A stretch of 64,000 nt of DNA from Pohlia nutans. Taxonomy: Eukaryota > Streptophyta > Bryopsida > Bryales > Mniaceae. A model generated the notes under the pieces. The model was given only the letters and a program-made list of their open reading frames with translations. It did no database searches and was not told the DNA's origin. The DNA is taken from positions 32,641,811-32,705,810 of the forward strand of contig CM040085.1 of assembly GCA_022496805.1 (NCBI GenBank), given 5' to 3'. A program made the translations under genes and the position numbers. Positions 1 through 9,488 of the stretch are shown here, piece by piece; position 1 is the stretch's first letter, and each line of letters starts with the position of its first letter.

Positions 1-53
1 AGCCTAAGGCAGAGCCAAGCTTTGGTACTAAATGTTATGATTGTTCGATGAAA

Positions 54-200
54 ACACCCAATTCTCTATTTTTGCACTTAGCCAAGTGCAATCATTTCCG
101 GACCTAATTGTGCTAAAAAAATTCTCAAAAAAAATTGACGAAAAAACATCGATTTCTTTCTTTGTTGAAACTTGTAGTATATTGCAATAAAAGACTAATA
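54..200. repeat. Single end of a foldback-family element
   Basis: The sequence reads AAAACACCCAATTCTC followed by a TTTTTGCACTTAGCCAAGTGC stretch, closely matching the ends of the two large foldback elements at about 6,204 and 15,929 (pattern AAACAC..AATT.GCTATTTA.GCACTTGGCCAAGTG). A run of A and T and a TTTCTTTCTTTGTTGAAAC stretch follow, resembling the subterminal part of those elements. No matching opposite end was found, so this is a partial or badly decayed copy. Confidence 0.5.
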
Positions 201-446
201 TTTCAAATTTTTCATAACAAATTTTTGAATTTCCTTTATTTTTAAAATTGCAAGATTGACTATTTAAAAACTAATACAAATTATAAATAGCTTAAGACAT
301 TATAACATCATTGCCATAGTGTATGGGAGAAGAAATTTATTTATTTATTCTTATTTTCTAATTTCTTATTTCTTTTTTGTGTACCAAAAACTACTTAAGA
401 CTGGTTTTTTTTCCTTTTTCCATCCTTCAAAACAACATTCAAATAC

Positions 447-1000
447 CGCATACCCTCAGCCCCTCCGCCACGCCCAAAAAATAAAATAAAATAAAAATAA
501 AAATAAAGATAAAAATTCCTTTTTTCCGGGATTTTCGGTATTTCCAAAATTTGCGAGATTTAGGGGGCTGAGGGTCCACGCGCGTGGACCCCATTCTATT
601 TTCTCCTCAAAAGAACACAAATGTATTCTTCCATGCTCCCATGGCCGCCATATATACTCATGAGGCGGTATGAAAGGATATGCAGAACATATTTATGTTC
701 TCTTGAGGGCTGTAGAACGGAGGGTGTGTTGCCACATACCCTCAGCTCCTCCGCCACGCCCAAAAAAAAAATTAAAAACTAAAAAAATTTAAAAAAATTT
801 AAAAAATTCATTTTTCCGGGATTTTCGGGATTTTTGAAATTTTCGGGATTTTGGGGACTGAAGGTCCGCGGGCCCGGACCCCATTCTATTTTCTCCTCAA
901 AAGAACACAAATGTGTTCTCCCATGCTTCCATGGCCGCCTAGTATACTCTTGAGGCAGCTATGAGAGGATATGCAAGAACATACGCATGTTTTCTTTACG
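447..1000. repeat. Tandem duplication of a ~290-bp unit
   Basis: Two adjacent units start with the same CATACCCTCAGC.CCTCCGCC stretch (about 447 and 736). Each continues through an A-rich tract, a TTTTTCCGGGATTTTCGG block, a GC-rich palindrome and a CCATTCTATTTTCTCCTC block. Both units end in a GAGAGGATATGCA-like stretch (first copy GAAAGGATATGCAGAAC). The palindrome in unit 1 (572-591) is a perfect 20-bp inverted repeat centred on CGCG; in unit 2 it has drifted. No coding potential is seen. Confidence 0.75.
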
Positions 1001-1049
1001 AAGGAAAGAAAGCAAAGGGCGGCTATGTATCATTAGCGACCCGCAAAAA

Positions 1050-1050
<1 letters not shown>

Positions 1051-1100
<50 letters not shown>
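1051..1100. repeat. (TA)n microsatellite
   Basis: About 25 uninterrupted TA dinucleotides followed by a short GATA run. An ORF through it on the minus strand only encodes a Tyr-Ile run and is not a gene. Confidence 0.9.
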
Positions 1101-1101
<1 letters not shown>

Positions 1102-2742
1102 TATTTATAAATAGATAGATAGATAGATATTTAATGATTTTTTTTGTTTTATTTTTTGTGTGGGTGGTTGAGTGTGCATGGTCACACATTCTTTTTTCCC
1201 TTTTCTTCGTGCATTTGGATGCCCTGTTGGAGTTGACAACGATGTTGTTTATGTGGAATTTCATGGATTCTGTATAGGGAAGTGAATCGCTCAGCTCGTT
1301 GTTCTGACGAGTTTGTTCGAAGAGGTTGGACAATCTATTTTGATAACATAGTTAAGAAATGTCAAGGTGGAGTTTCTATTTGAAGGGAGGAAGCAACAGA
1401 TGCAACAATGGCGCTATATGATTACGTGCGGATGAAGAAAATCACTATTCCAAATGAAGCAAAGTTGCACATAGTCAACATGAAGTTATGCACATTCCAT
1501 GGACTTCAATATGGTGAAACATGAGAAAATTTGATTGGTTAGGAAAAAGTTGCCATGAAATCTTTTGCTTGAGAACCTCCATACTTCATAACAACTTCTC
1601 CACCACTTTTTTCCAAAAAACTCACTTGAAATGTGGAACTTGATCCTTCGTAGTTTCTAAAAGTTTGTCCTTTAATGAAATACTTCATCCATGGAACTTG
1701 GCTCTAAATAGCAACACATAGCAGGGTTACTAAGAATCAGACAACCCAATGAACCCCCGAATGAACCCAGTTCAGCATTACCTAATTGTCCTCGTAACCT
1801 TTTAACTACCTAATTGTCCAAATTCTAGATGATGTATAGAATTGCTGCCACTTTCGTTATGGATAAAGGGTTGTTGCAATATTATTTTTTTACATGAATC
1901 TTTCAAGTAGTTACCTTCACATAAGTGAAATCAAATTAGAAAAAAGAAATCGAAATTGAATTTACTAGGTTCTTTCATTCTATGTGAGCTTCCATTTCAA
2001 ATATAAAAAAGGCTTTGAGCTACAAAATGCGCACTAAATTCATTTTTTGAGATTGATAGACAAATGAAAGTTGTAGATAATGACTAGTTTTTCATGACAT
2101 CCATATGGTTAAATTAAGTAATTATAATAGTGTCAAAATATGTTTAAATTTGATTTTAAGAGAGAGTATTGATTTTTTTTATTGGAAAAATACAAAAATA
2201 CACCTCTATTGAACCATAATAAAACTTATGTGAATAACTTCAGCACTATTGGAGTATAATGATTTCAAACAATCATAATGAATTACAAGATGAGAGTATC
2301 AAATTTGTAATTTCAATGAATTCTTTTTTTAAAATCTTGTAAAATTATGTGAAAAATATACAGACATTTTATTTCAAATTCAACCATACGCCGGATGTCT
2401 TCTAATAAGGATGTTTGACATACGCTCTTTAGAGTTGAAGCTCAAAAATGTTTTCAAAATAAAACATAAAAAAACTCATTTTATAATACATTTAAGTATT
2501 GCTCAAAACCTCTAAGCATTTAGGAGTTAAGCTCCACAATTGAAATTCAATTGCTAGTAGCATTCAGATGGGGAGGATGGATTGACCCCCTCATTTGTAC
2601 CAATCATTTTTCTAATTTTCTCGTTTTGGAAAATTTAGGTGCTCTCTTTGGAAATTTTGTTTCTATATTTGAGGTCTGTGATCCCAATTTCATTTAGGTC
2701 AACCCACTACATCCAAAAATAGGGGAAAACTTTTGTTTTGTC
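1101..2742. other. Intergenic, no gene seen
   Basis: AT-rich sequence without an ORF of believable composition. A stretch near 1,350-1,520 has slightly more balanced composition and could be a decayed coding relic, but I recognise no motif. Confidence 0.5.
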
Positions 2743-2746
2743 TTAA

Positions 2747-3201
2747 CCCTTTGAGGACCAAGAGTTTATGGTTTAAAAATGACAAATTCAATCATTCATA
2801 TAATGAGAAGTATGATTCAAATCTAGGATCAAATTTTATACCATCAGAATTAGTGAAGAACATTGTATGTGTTGATCAAAAACAAAAATAAACTTGAATT
2901 AAAGAAATTTCACATAGGATTCACTCAAAACTCCTAAAAAACATGAAGCCAAATTTGGCCTTCTTGGTCCTTAACTTTTAAACGGCCCGAAAGTCCTTTG
3001 CAACTGTATAGTATATTCCATATTTGGTGATATTTGATTGAAATATCAATAACCAAACACTTTTCAGTACAAAGCAAAATTGATAATTGAGATAATATGT
3101 ACTTAGTTACAATATATCACAATTCGTATAGTAAACCATAATTGAGCAATTATAAAGTTAAGTACAAGTTGTAGGGAGGGATCCAAAGGGCCTTTTAAGG
3201 G
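2747..3201. mobile_element. TTAA-flanked element, copy 1 (divergent)
   Basis: It is bounded by TTAA at 2,743-2,746 and 3,202-3,205. The left end reads CCCTTTGAGGACC and the right end, reverse complemented, CCCTTAAAAGGCCC, so the ends are imperfect inverted repeats. Next to the right end is a TTAA-CCCTTAAAGGG-TTAA palindrome. It encodes nothing. About 230 bp of its left half is repeated at 3,885-4,110. It is assigned to the TTAA family by end structure only. Confidence 0.5.
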
Positions 3202-3884
3202 TTAACCCTTAAAGGGTTAATGGGGATGGTAAATACATTGGCGTATATTTGACGTTTGTTGTAAATAGAAAGTTCCAAATTGAGACCCAAATACCTTATT
3301 AAAATCACGTCGACGTGAATTTTAACTTCAATTTTGATCTTGAACCCATAGGAGATGTGGAACCATACCAAATACAATGGAATATTGGTGTATTATACTA
3401 GTCGGAAAGGGCACTCTCGACCTTAATAAAAATAATAATAAAAATAAAAATAAATAAAAATAAAAATAAATAAAACTCATCATAGTGGTATATGAATGAA
3501 TGTTAATATGATTAATTACTGGGATCTCTATGTCAGTAGGGAGTGACGGACCCAACAGTCGGTCGGGACAACAAAAACTTAACGAAGTCTGTACGTACGT
3601 ACTGCAATAAGAACAACATGGCATGATGGGAATAATTGACGGCACGTTGCCAAAGTCCACATCATAACTTAGAGACTCGCTCTGTGCGGGAGTACAGTTG
3701 TGGAATAATGGAGTTGAGTTTGAAAACTCAATCTCGTGCGTGTGCACGACTGCACGCACAATTGAGTTGGGTTTTTCTTCAAGTTCTGAAAACTTCACGG
3801 GACAAGAGTGAGAATGAATAACTAACCTTGAATCATCATCATTTTGCTTCATGGTTTGATTTATTGTATGTGGTCTCAAAAGCG

Positions 3885-4110
3885 GCATGATTCATAGTTT
3901 TAAAATGACAAATTCAATTGATCATATTGTGAAAAGTGTATTTTAGATGATACAAAATTTTATATCACTAGAATTAGTGAAGAACGTTGCATAAGTTGGT
4001 TGAACACAAAATTAATTTGAATAAAAAGAAGTTCACATAGGACTTACTCAAAACTGCTACAAAAATACATGAGGCTCGATTTGGGCTTCTTGATTATTTA
4101 CGAGTTAAAA
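3885..4110. repeat. Partial copy of the left half of the 2,747 element
   Basis: Shared blocks include AAATGACAAATTCAAT, AGAATTAGTGAAGAAC and CACATAGGA..ACTCAAAACT in the same order as in 2,757-2,985. Its ends have lost the CCCTTT signature. No gene is seen between 3,210 and 3,885 apart from simple AAATAAAAAT repeats near 3,425-3,475. Confidence 0.6.
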
Positions 4111-4131
4111 CTCAACTTGTAGTAGGGCTTA

Positions 4132-4427
4132 GAGCATCTACTGACTAGCACATCCAAAAAGTCAGACCTCACCATGTAGTTCCCCACCAACATCACTCAA
4201 TTAGACTCTTGGAAAATAGTAAGTGAGCCACTCCCGAGGCACCACGTATGGATTGTGCAATTATGATGTGCAATTAAGAAGAGAAAGTACACTTGCTTGA
4301 GTGACTTTGAGGGCCCTGGACTTGGTTACATTTTCTAGTTTCACAATCCAAATAAATTGTTCACGAACCCATTCTCATCCATTTTCCAACAGCTAGAAAG
4401 TTATCCAAAGTGCTAGTGGAGATGCTC
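4132..4427. mobile_element. Tourist-like (PIF/Harbinger) MITE
   Basis: A 296-bp non-coding element with terminal inverted repeats GAGCATCTACTGACTAGCAC and, reverse complemented from the right, GAGCATCTCCACTAGCAC. The repeats are flanked by TTA on both sides (4,129-4,131 and 4,428-4,430). A 3-bp TTA duplication with GAGCATCTCC ends fits plant Tourist-like MITEs. Confidence 0.75.
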
Positions 4428-4455
4428 TTAGAACTTAGTTGAGGCATTGGACTTA

Positions 4456-4800
4456 GAGCATTGTAGCCTATCAGTGCATTTTGAGTTGACCGTGAAAAGT
4501 GAATGAAAAGTGCTTGTATTTAATGTTGCATATTCAGGGCGGGTGCGAAAGCCTCGGAATATTAGCACAATATAGTGAGACCTAAAAACGTCCCTCTATA
4601 GTTAATTTAAGGAAGGTCTCGGAATCTTAAATTGATGAACAATTATAATTACTTATGTATAGTGATTATGATTAGTTCACCAACTGTATAGAGGGACACG
4701 TAGCAATTCAAAAGTATGGAGACGATAGCCTGTGGCATCAAATTTAGGATGTGATGGTAGTGGTCTAAGGGGTGAATCAAGGAAGGAGATGTGGATGCTC
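4456..4800. mobile_element. Tourist-like MITE, second copy
   Basis: A 345-bp non-coding element starting GAGCATTGTAGCC and ending GGAGATGTGGATGCTC. It is flanked by TTA at 4,453-4,455 and 4,801-4,803. It lies only about 28 bp from the neighbouring MITE and has the same end signature, but its interior differs. Confidence 0.65.
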
Positions 4801-4997
4801 TTACATACAACTCAACTTAACTAGATTAAATTATTGTTGAGTTTTATTTTCAACTCAACTATTAGTGCAAGGCTTGATTAGAAAATCCAAGCCAAAAGGT
4901 GAAACCATGTGCCTTCGCCTAAATTGCCTTTATCAAACGGGCCATGATTTAACATTGTGTTATGGAAGAAACAAGAAAAAAGAACATTATTCTTTGA

Positions 4998-5075
4998 CCC
5001 CTAAAGAACCTTGGGGTAGTAGACAAAACATAAATGTATTATAATATGTGACTTCCACAGCTTAAATGAAGTTTG

Positions 5076-5115
<40 letters not shown>

Positions 5116-5642
5116 TTATTTATTTATTTATATATTTATATTTATATTGCTTAGAAATTATCAATACGAATGAACTTGGAAAAAATGTTCTATATATTTA
5201 TCACATTAATTTAAAGATATTTAACTTTAAATATTCACCAAAATTATAATTTTTATTTTTGGTACTTGAGTTTTGGTATGATTGGTTAAAACTATGGTTC
5301 ACATTGTTTGATTCAAAAAAATGAAGAAATATGTGCTTTTAGCATCATTACTTTCCTCAAATAGTATGTTTCTAACACCAAGATGAACTTGAACTATTCT
5401 TATTCTTTTCCACATGTAAAAAGGTTGACCATATTAATCTAAATTTAGAATATCTCAAGTTGTAGTTAACTTGATTTTCATTGGGAAAAAAAATAAAAAA
5501 ATAAAAAACATATAAAATAGCAAATTGTGATCTCTATGTTCTCAATAAAAGTTCCCATTAAATACTTAGTTTGAGGAAAATTATTGTCTAAGTGTAAAAA
5601 AACACAAATTTTCACATAGTATGCCAACTCTCAAATGCTGCC
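4998..5642. repeat. Degenerate relative of the TTAA family
   Basis: The left edge reads TTTGACCCCTAAAGAACC, a TTAA-CCCCTAAAG end with one change. The following AAATGTATTATAATATGTGACTTC block resembles the interior of the elements at 5,647 and 19,796. A (TA)n tract with TTTA repeats occupies about 5,078-5,140. The right terminus cannot be found and may have been removed where the 5,647 element starts. Confidence 0.4.
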
Positions 5643-5646
5643 TTAA

Positions 5647-6188
5647 CTCCTAAATGACAGAGGGGGTAAGGGAAAATCCTATACGTGCTGTAAAATGTTA
5701 CTTCTGCAACTTTGATGAAGTTTGGTCAAAAGAGAAAATGAGAAACATGATTTTTAGTAATTTTTTGTCCTGTCAAACTTTCCAAAAAAAATTTAAACAC
5801 TCATTTAAAGAATTTAGAAGCATTTACCATTTAATATTCACCAAAATTACAATTTTTGTTTTTAGAATTTGAAATGTAGTATGATAGGTTAAAACTAAAC
5901 ATCATATTCTAAAATTAGAAAAGCAAAATTTACAAATGACATAACATCATTACTTTTGCCGAAATAGAAAGTTTTATAACACAAGGACAATGTTGAGGTG
6001 TTTGTCATTGAAAAAATCCTTAGTGAACCTCAATATTGCAGATGAAATGTGTCAAACAACACTAGAACATGATTTCTACCCCCAATTTCAACAAAAAATC
6101 AAAACTCGAAAAAATGTCATTTCCTGACTATGGGCAATCACTATTGTTTGGTCTACGACCAGAAAATAGTCGATCGGTCATTTAGAGA
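5647..6188. mobile_element. TTAA-flanked element, copy 2
   Basis: It is bounded by TTAA (5,643-5,646 and 6,189-6,192). The left end is CTCCTAAATGACAG and the right end reverse complemented is TCTCTAAATGACCG. Its interior (AAATGTTACTTCTGCAACTT, AAAAGAGAAAATGAGAA, GCATTTACCATTTAATATTCA) is shared in order with the element at 19,796, so these are two copies of one subfamily. Non-coding. Confidence 0.7.
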
Positions 6189-6624
6189 TTAACCCTTGAA
6201 ACACAGAATTCGCTATTTACGCACTTCGCAATATAATCATGCACTTGGTCCCCGAGCGCATAATTTTTCTTGTGTAACTTTTTTTTTTTTAAAACCGACA
6301 ATTATTGTCTTTCTTCAATCCCTTACATTGTAAACAAATAATTATTTTAATTATGTTTTATTCTTATCTTTATCTTTTCTTTTATCTTTTCTTTTTTATC
6401 TTGATTTCTTTCTTGTCTTCTTTCTTGTCTCCCTCTTGTCTTTCTTCTTGTCTTCTTTATGTCTTTTTTCTTGTCTTCCTTTTTGTCTTCCTTGTCTTTT
6501 CCTTCTTCTACTTTTTCTTCAAATAGGGGTGCTGAACCCTAAACAATGGAAGCAAGCCAACAAAAAAAAAAAAAAAAAAAACTTTTTTTTTGACTTTTTT
6601 TGATTTTTTCAAAAATTTCTATTT

Positions 6625-6960
6625 TTAGGCGCTGGGGTGTGCGGCCGCGCACCCTAAAGCCCTCTCATCTTCCTCATTTCTATCTTCATCTCCCTCTCCA
6701 TCCCTCCCCTCTCCTCATATATATAGGGGAGAGGAGAGGAGAAGGGATGGAGAGAAGAAGGAGAAGGGATGGAGAGAAGAAGGAGAAAGGATGGAGAAGG
6801 AATGGAGTGAAGAAGGAGAAGGAATGGAGAGAAGAAGGAGAAGGGATGGAGAGGGAGATGAAGATAGGAATGGAGAAGAGATGGAGAGGGAGATGAGGAT
6901 AGAAATGAGGGAGATGAGAGGGCTTTAGGGTGCGCGGCCGCGCACCCCAGCGCCTAAAAA
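6625..6960. repeat. Inner inverted repeat of foldback A
   Basis: A TAGGCGCTGGGGTG..CGGCCGCGCACCC stretch followed by a pyrimidine-rich arm is mirrored around a short TCATATATATAGGG centre near 6,715-6,725. The purine-rich partner arm ends in GGGTGCGCGGCCGCGCACCC and CAGCGCCTAAAAATA. A transcript or single strand could fold into a hairpin of more than 100 bp. Confidence 0.75.
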
Positions 6961-6987
6961 TAGAATTTTTTGAAAAAGTATAAAAAA

Positions 6988-7018
<31 letters not shown>

Positions 7019-7021
<3 letters not shown>

Positions 7022-7134
7022 TGGGCGGCTGCTATTTCGGGTTCAGCAGCACCCCACGGCCAATTTTTTTATTTTTTATTTTTTTTGTTTTGGGCAGCTG
7101 CCATTTTGGGGTTCAGCAGCACCCCACGGCCAAA
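7019..7134. repeat. Short direct repeat inside foldback A
   Basis: Two copies of a GGGTTCAGCAGCACCCCACGGCC stretch and flanks (about 7,037-7,062 and 7,107-7,132) are separated by a T-rich tract. Similar GGGTTCAGC / GCTGAACCC motifs recur in foldback B at about 16,266-16,455. Confidence 0.6.
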
Positions 7135-7558
7135 AAAAAAAAAAAATATTATTATTATTATTATTATTATTTTTTCACATTTTTGTTGGCTTGCTTCCAT
7201 TGTTTAGGGTTCAGCACTCCTAACTGAAGAAAAAGTAGAAGAAGAAAAAGACAACGAAGACAAAAAGGAAGACAAGAAGAAAGACAAAAAGAAAGACAAA
7301 AAGAAGACAAGAAGAAAGACAAGAGGGAGACAAGAAAGAAGACAAGAAAGAAATCAAGATAAAAAAGAAAAGATAAAATAAAAAATAAAAGAAAAGATAA
7401 AGATAAGAATAAAAAATAATTAAATTAATAATTTTGTTTACAATGAAAGGGATTGAAGAAAGACAACATTGATGTTTTTTAGAGAAATATTTAACCAACT
7501 TTTTTTAAAGTCAAATATGCTTATGAAATGAGCGCACTTGGCGTCACGGACATACATT

Positions 7559-7646
7559 AGAAACTTCTAGAAGATTCCTTGAAGATTCTATAGAATATTC
7601 TTTAAATATTCTTTTAGAAGGTTCTGGAAGATTCTTAGAATATTCT
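7559..7646 (+). promoter_or_regulatory. Heat-shock-element array in LTR U3
   Basis: Alternating nGAAn and nTTCn pentamers are packed here. Four contiguous units lie at 7,559-7,578, pairs at 7,580-7,589 and 7,592-7,601, four contiguous units at 7,616-7,635 and a pair at 7,637-7,646. Further GAAGCTTC pairs occur at 7,681-7,690 and 7,741-7,750. Three or more contiguous alternating pentamers is the accepted heat-shock-factor site. The array lies about 115-200 bp upstream of the TATA box. Whether it drives heat induction is inference. Confidence 0.7.
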
Positions 7647-7760
7647 TAGTATATTCTAATAGATTCTAAGAAGCTGCTCGAGAAGCTTCTTGGTTAGTGG
7701 AAGTTGTTTGAGAACCGTCCTAGTTCACAGAAGTAGCTCGAGAAGCTTCCTATCCAGTAG

Positions 7761-7804
7761 TATATATAGGAGTCGAGGCTGAAGGGTTCTTCAGTCTCGA
7801 CAAC
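7761..7804 (+). promoter_or_regulatory. LTR TATA box and predicted transcription start
   Basis: TATATATA at 7,761-7,768 is followed about 32 bp later by AGTCTCGACAAC (7,793-7,804). The start is placed at A7793 because the next 11 bases are exactly complementary to the sequence just after the LTR, as expected for the RNA 5' end of a self-priming element. Confidence 0.65.
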
Positions 7805-7934
7805 GCATTTCTTAGAGCTCTAGCTCACCTCTCTTGGTGTTGTTTGTGTACTCATCTGATCAATCTAGTTCTTGCATGTTCTCTCTGAACTTCTTGTTTA
7901 GATTTATTGTGTGTATTTCCGTGTCCGTAACAGT

Positions 7935-7945
7935 TTGTCGAGACT
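7935..7945 (+). promoter_or_regulatory. Self-complementary primer binding site
   Basis: TTGTCGAGACT lies 2 bp after the 5' LTR and is the exact reverse complement of LTR positions 7,793-7,803. No tRNA-type primer site (TGGTATCAGAGC) abuts the LTR. Tf1 primes reverse transcription with the first 11 nt of its own mRNA, and the match here is also 11 nt. Confidence 0.7.
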
Positions 7946-7956
7946 CATTTCATCTT

Positions 7957-8330
7957 AATATCAGAGCTGGATCCTTCTTGCTTGAGAGCGGATCACCCCT
8001 CTTCTTGAAGGTATTCTAGCGCTTTAGAGGTTGCGGATTACTTTCCTCTAAACTGATATTTTCTCAATTTCAATATCAGAGCTTAGTTTTTCAAAGGCAG
8101 AGAGTGGACTACTCCTTCCTTTAAAGATACTTAAGCGTTCTAAGGGTTGCAGATTAGTCTCCCTTGGATTGGTATTAATTCCTTCTTTTTAGCAAAGCTA
8201 ATAGAAAGGACTATTAACATCGATTTCAGAATCTTGCCTTCTTGATAGAGCGTGGATTACCCCTCTTCTTGAAAGCGTTCTTAGAGGTTGCGGATTACCC
8301 TCCTCTAAAGCTGAGATTTTTTAGTGTTTT
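7957..8330 (+). repeat. Three imperfect repeats in the gypsy 5' leader
   Basis: Three units of about 110 bp begin near 7,958 (ATATCAGAGC), 8,073 (ATATCAGAGC) and 8,222 (GATTTCAGAATC). Each contains an AGAG.GGA.TAC.CCTC stretch, a CTTGAA/TTAAA stretch and a GGTTGC.GATTA stretch. The third copy is closest to the first. They lie in the untranslated leader between primer site and gag. Confidence 0.65.
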
Positions 8331-8438
8331 ATTTTCTCTTTTCTCCAAATTAGTTTTAGTAATAGATAGTGTTACCATCTTCTCCAAAGATTTAACAACT
8401 TTTTCTTTTCTAAATTTCAATCGATTTATCTCCTTAAT

Positions 8439-9488
8439 ATGGAAATAAATCAGGCCATGGATAGTGCATCGCCACAAATAGAGAATAGAGTGGCAACTCT
8501 TGCAGATCTTCAAGCTCTTATGAATAGTGTGCGGGAGGAGATCGCATTTCTTCGCAATCCAAGTAAAGAGCCTCAAATTGATCCAATGACTGAAGAAGCT
8601 AGACGAGAAATTCACGGCCTACAACAAGAGCTTGTTCGATTAAGAGAAGCAAGACATGTATCACCCACGACCCTAATAGACAATTCAAGGCCTAGTACAA
8701 AAGAACCAAAAGCAAGTATGCCAGACAAGTTTGATGGAACAAGAACCAATTTCCGAGGTTTTGTGCAACAAGTACGGCTTTATCTACGCCTATATCCTTC
8801 TCGTTATCCAGATGGATTTACTCAAGTTGCTTTCATAGGTACTCTTTTATCAGGAAATGCTCGCTCTTGGTTTGCTCCGCTATTGGAGAAGGATTCTCCA
8901 ATACTCTATAACCTAGAGGCTTTCATGGAAAGATTTACTGCTGCATTTGGAGATAGCGATCGAGAAGGAGTAGCTGAAAGAAAGATACAAAATTTGCGAC
9001 AAGGATCACGTTCTGCTGCAATCTATGCTGCAGAATTCCAACAATTTACATGTGATCTTGATTGGAACGATAAGGCGTTTATGACACGATTTCGATATGG
9101 ACTGAGAGATGATGTCAAAAACTTGTTGATCACTATGCCTAAAGTGGATACTTTAGAAGAACTTATATCTCAGGCAATTATTTGTGACAACCGCCTTTTT
9201 GAATTACGACAAGAAAGACGATCAGGTTGGAGAAATGAGGGAGCATTTGCTGCATTTTCAAAAGGTCCAGAAAATCACTCCACAGGTCCTGAACCTATGC
9301 AAATTGATGCGGTACGTTTCAAGCCCCTCACAGCTGAAGAAAAGAAGCGACGGTTTGAACAAAACTTGTGCTTATATTGTGGAGAGGCGGGCCATAAAGC
9401 TACAAATTGTTCGAAGAAACAGAAGACTCAAACAACAAGACTGAGGAGTACAAGCATACAGGAAAACGAGGACGCCCAGCCACAATAG
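8439..9488 (+). CDS. gag: Gag polyprotein of the gypsy element
   Basis: 349 codons starting at ATG 8,439; a second ATG at 8,457 is also possible. It would form the retrotransposon capsid and bind the element RNA. Residues about 95-245 match a Ty3-type retrotransposon gag domain, with PDKFDGTRTNFRGF near its start and NARSWF further in. A CCHC zinc knuckle (CLYCGEAGHKATNC) occupies residues 311-324. The tail overlaps pol, which is open in the -1 frame from 9,398. No stop or frameshift interrupts gag. Confidence 0.93.
   Translation: MEINQAMDSASPQIENRVATLADLQALMNSVREEIAFLRNPSKEPQIDPMTEEARREIHGLQQELVRLREARHVSPTTLIDNSRPSTKEPKASMPDKFDGTRTNFRGFVQQVRLYLRLYPSRYPDGFTQVAFIGTLLSGNARSWFAPLLEKDSPILYNLEAFMERFTAAFGDSDREGVAERKIQNLRQGSRSAAIYAAEFQQFTCDLDWNDKAFMTRFRYGLRDDVKNLLITMPKVDTLEELISQAIICDNRLFELRQERRSGWRNEGAFAAFSKGPENHSTGPEPMQIDAVRFKPLTAEEKKRRFEQNLCLYCGEAGHKATNCSKKQKTQTTRLRSTSIQENEDAQPQ

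Larger units (their letters stand above)
7542..7932 (+). repeat. 5' LTR
   Basis: 391 bp. It ends CCGTAACA and starts CGTCACGG, whereas the 3' LTR starts TGTCACGG, so the canonical TG has mutated to CG in this copy. The only other visible difference is TTTAAATATTC against TTTAAAGATTC. Confidence 0.95.

Noticed and set aside
959..1333. 124-codon minus-strand ORF
   Set aside because: It runs through the (TA)n microsatellite and encodes a Tyr-Ile run; no gene-like composition.
3328..3888. 186-codon minus-strand ORF
   Set aside because: Its C-terminal part is a low-complexity Phe/Tyr/Leu run from AAATAAAAAT repeats and it has no recognisable domain.
6305..7498. ORFs rich in Phe, Leu and Ser, or in Arg and Glu
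   Set aside because: They are translations of the pyrimidine and purine arms of foldback A, mirrored on both strands.
7958..7970. tRNA-Met primer binding site of the gypsy element
   Set aside because: ATATCAGAGC resembles it but lies 25 bp after the LTR and recurs at 8,073 as part of the leader repeats.
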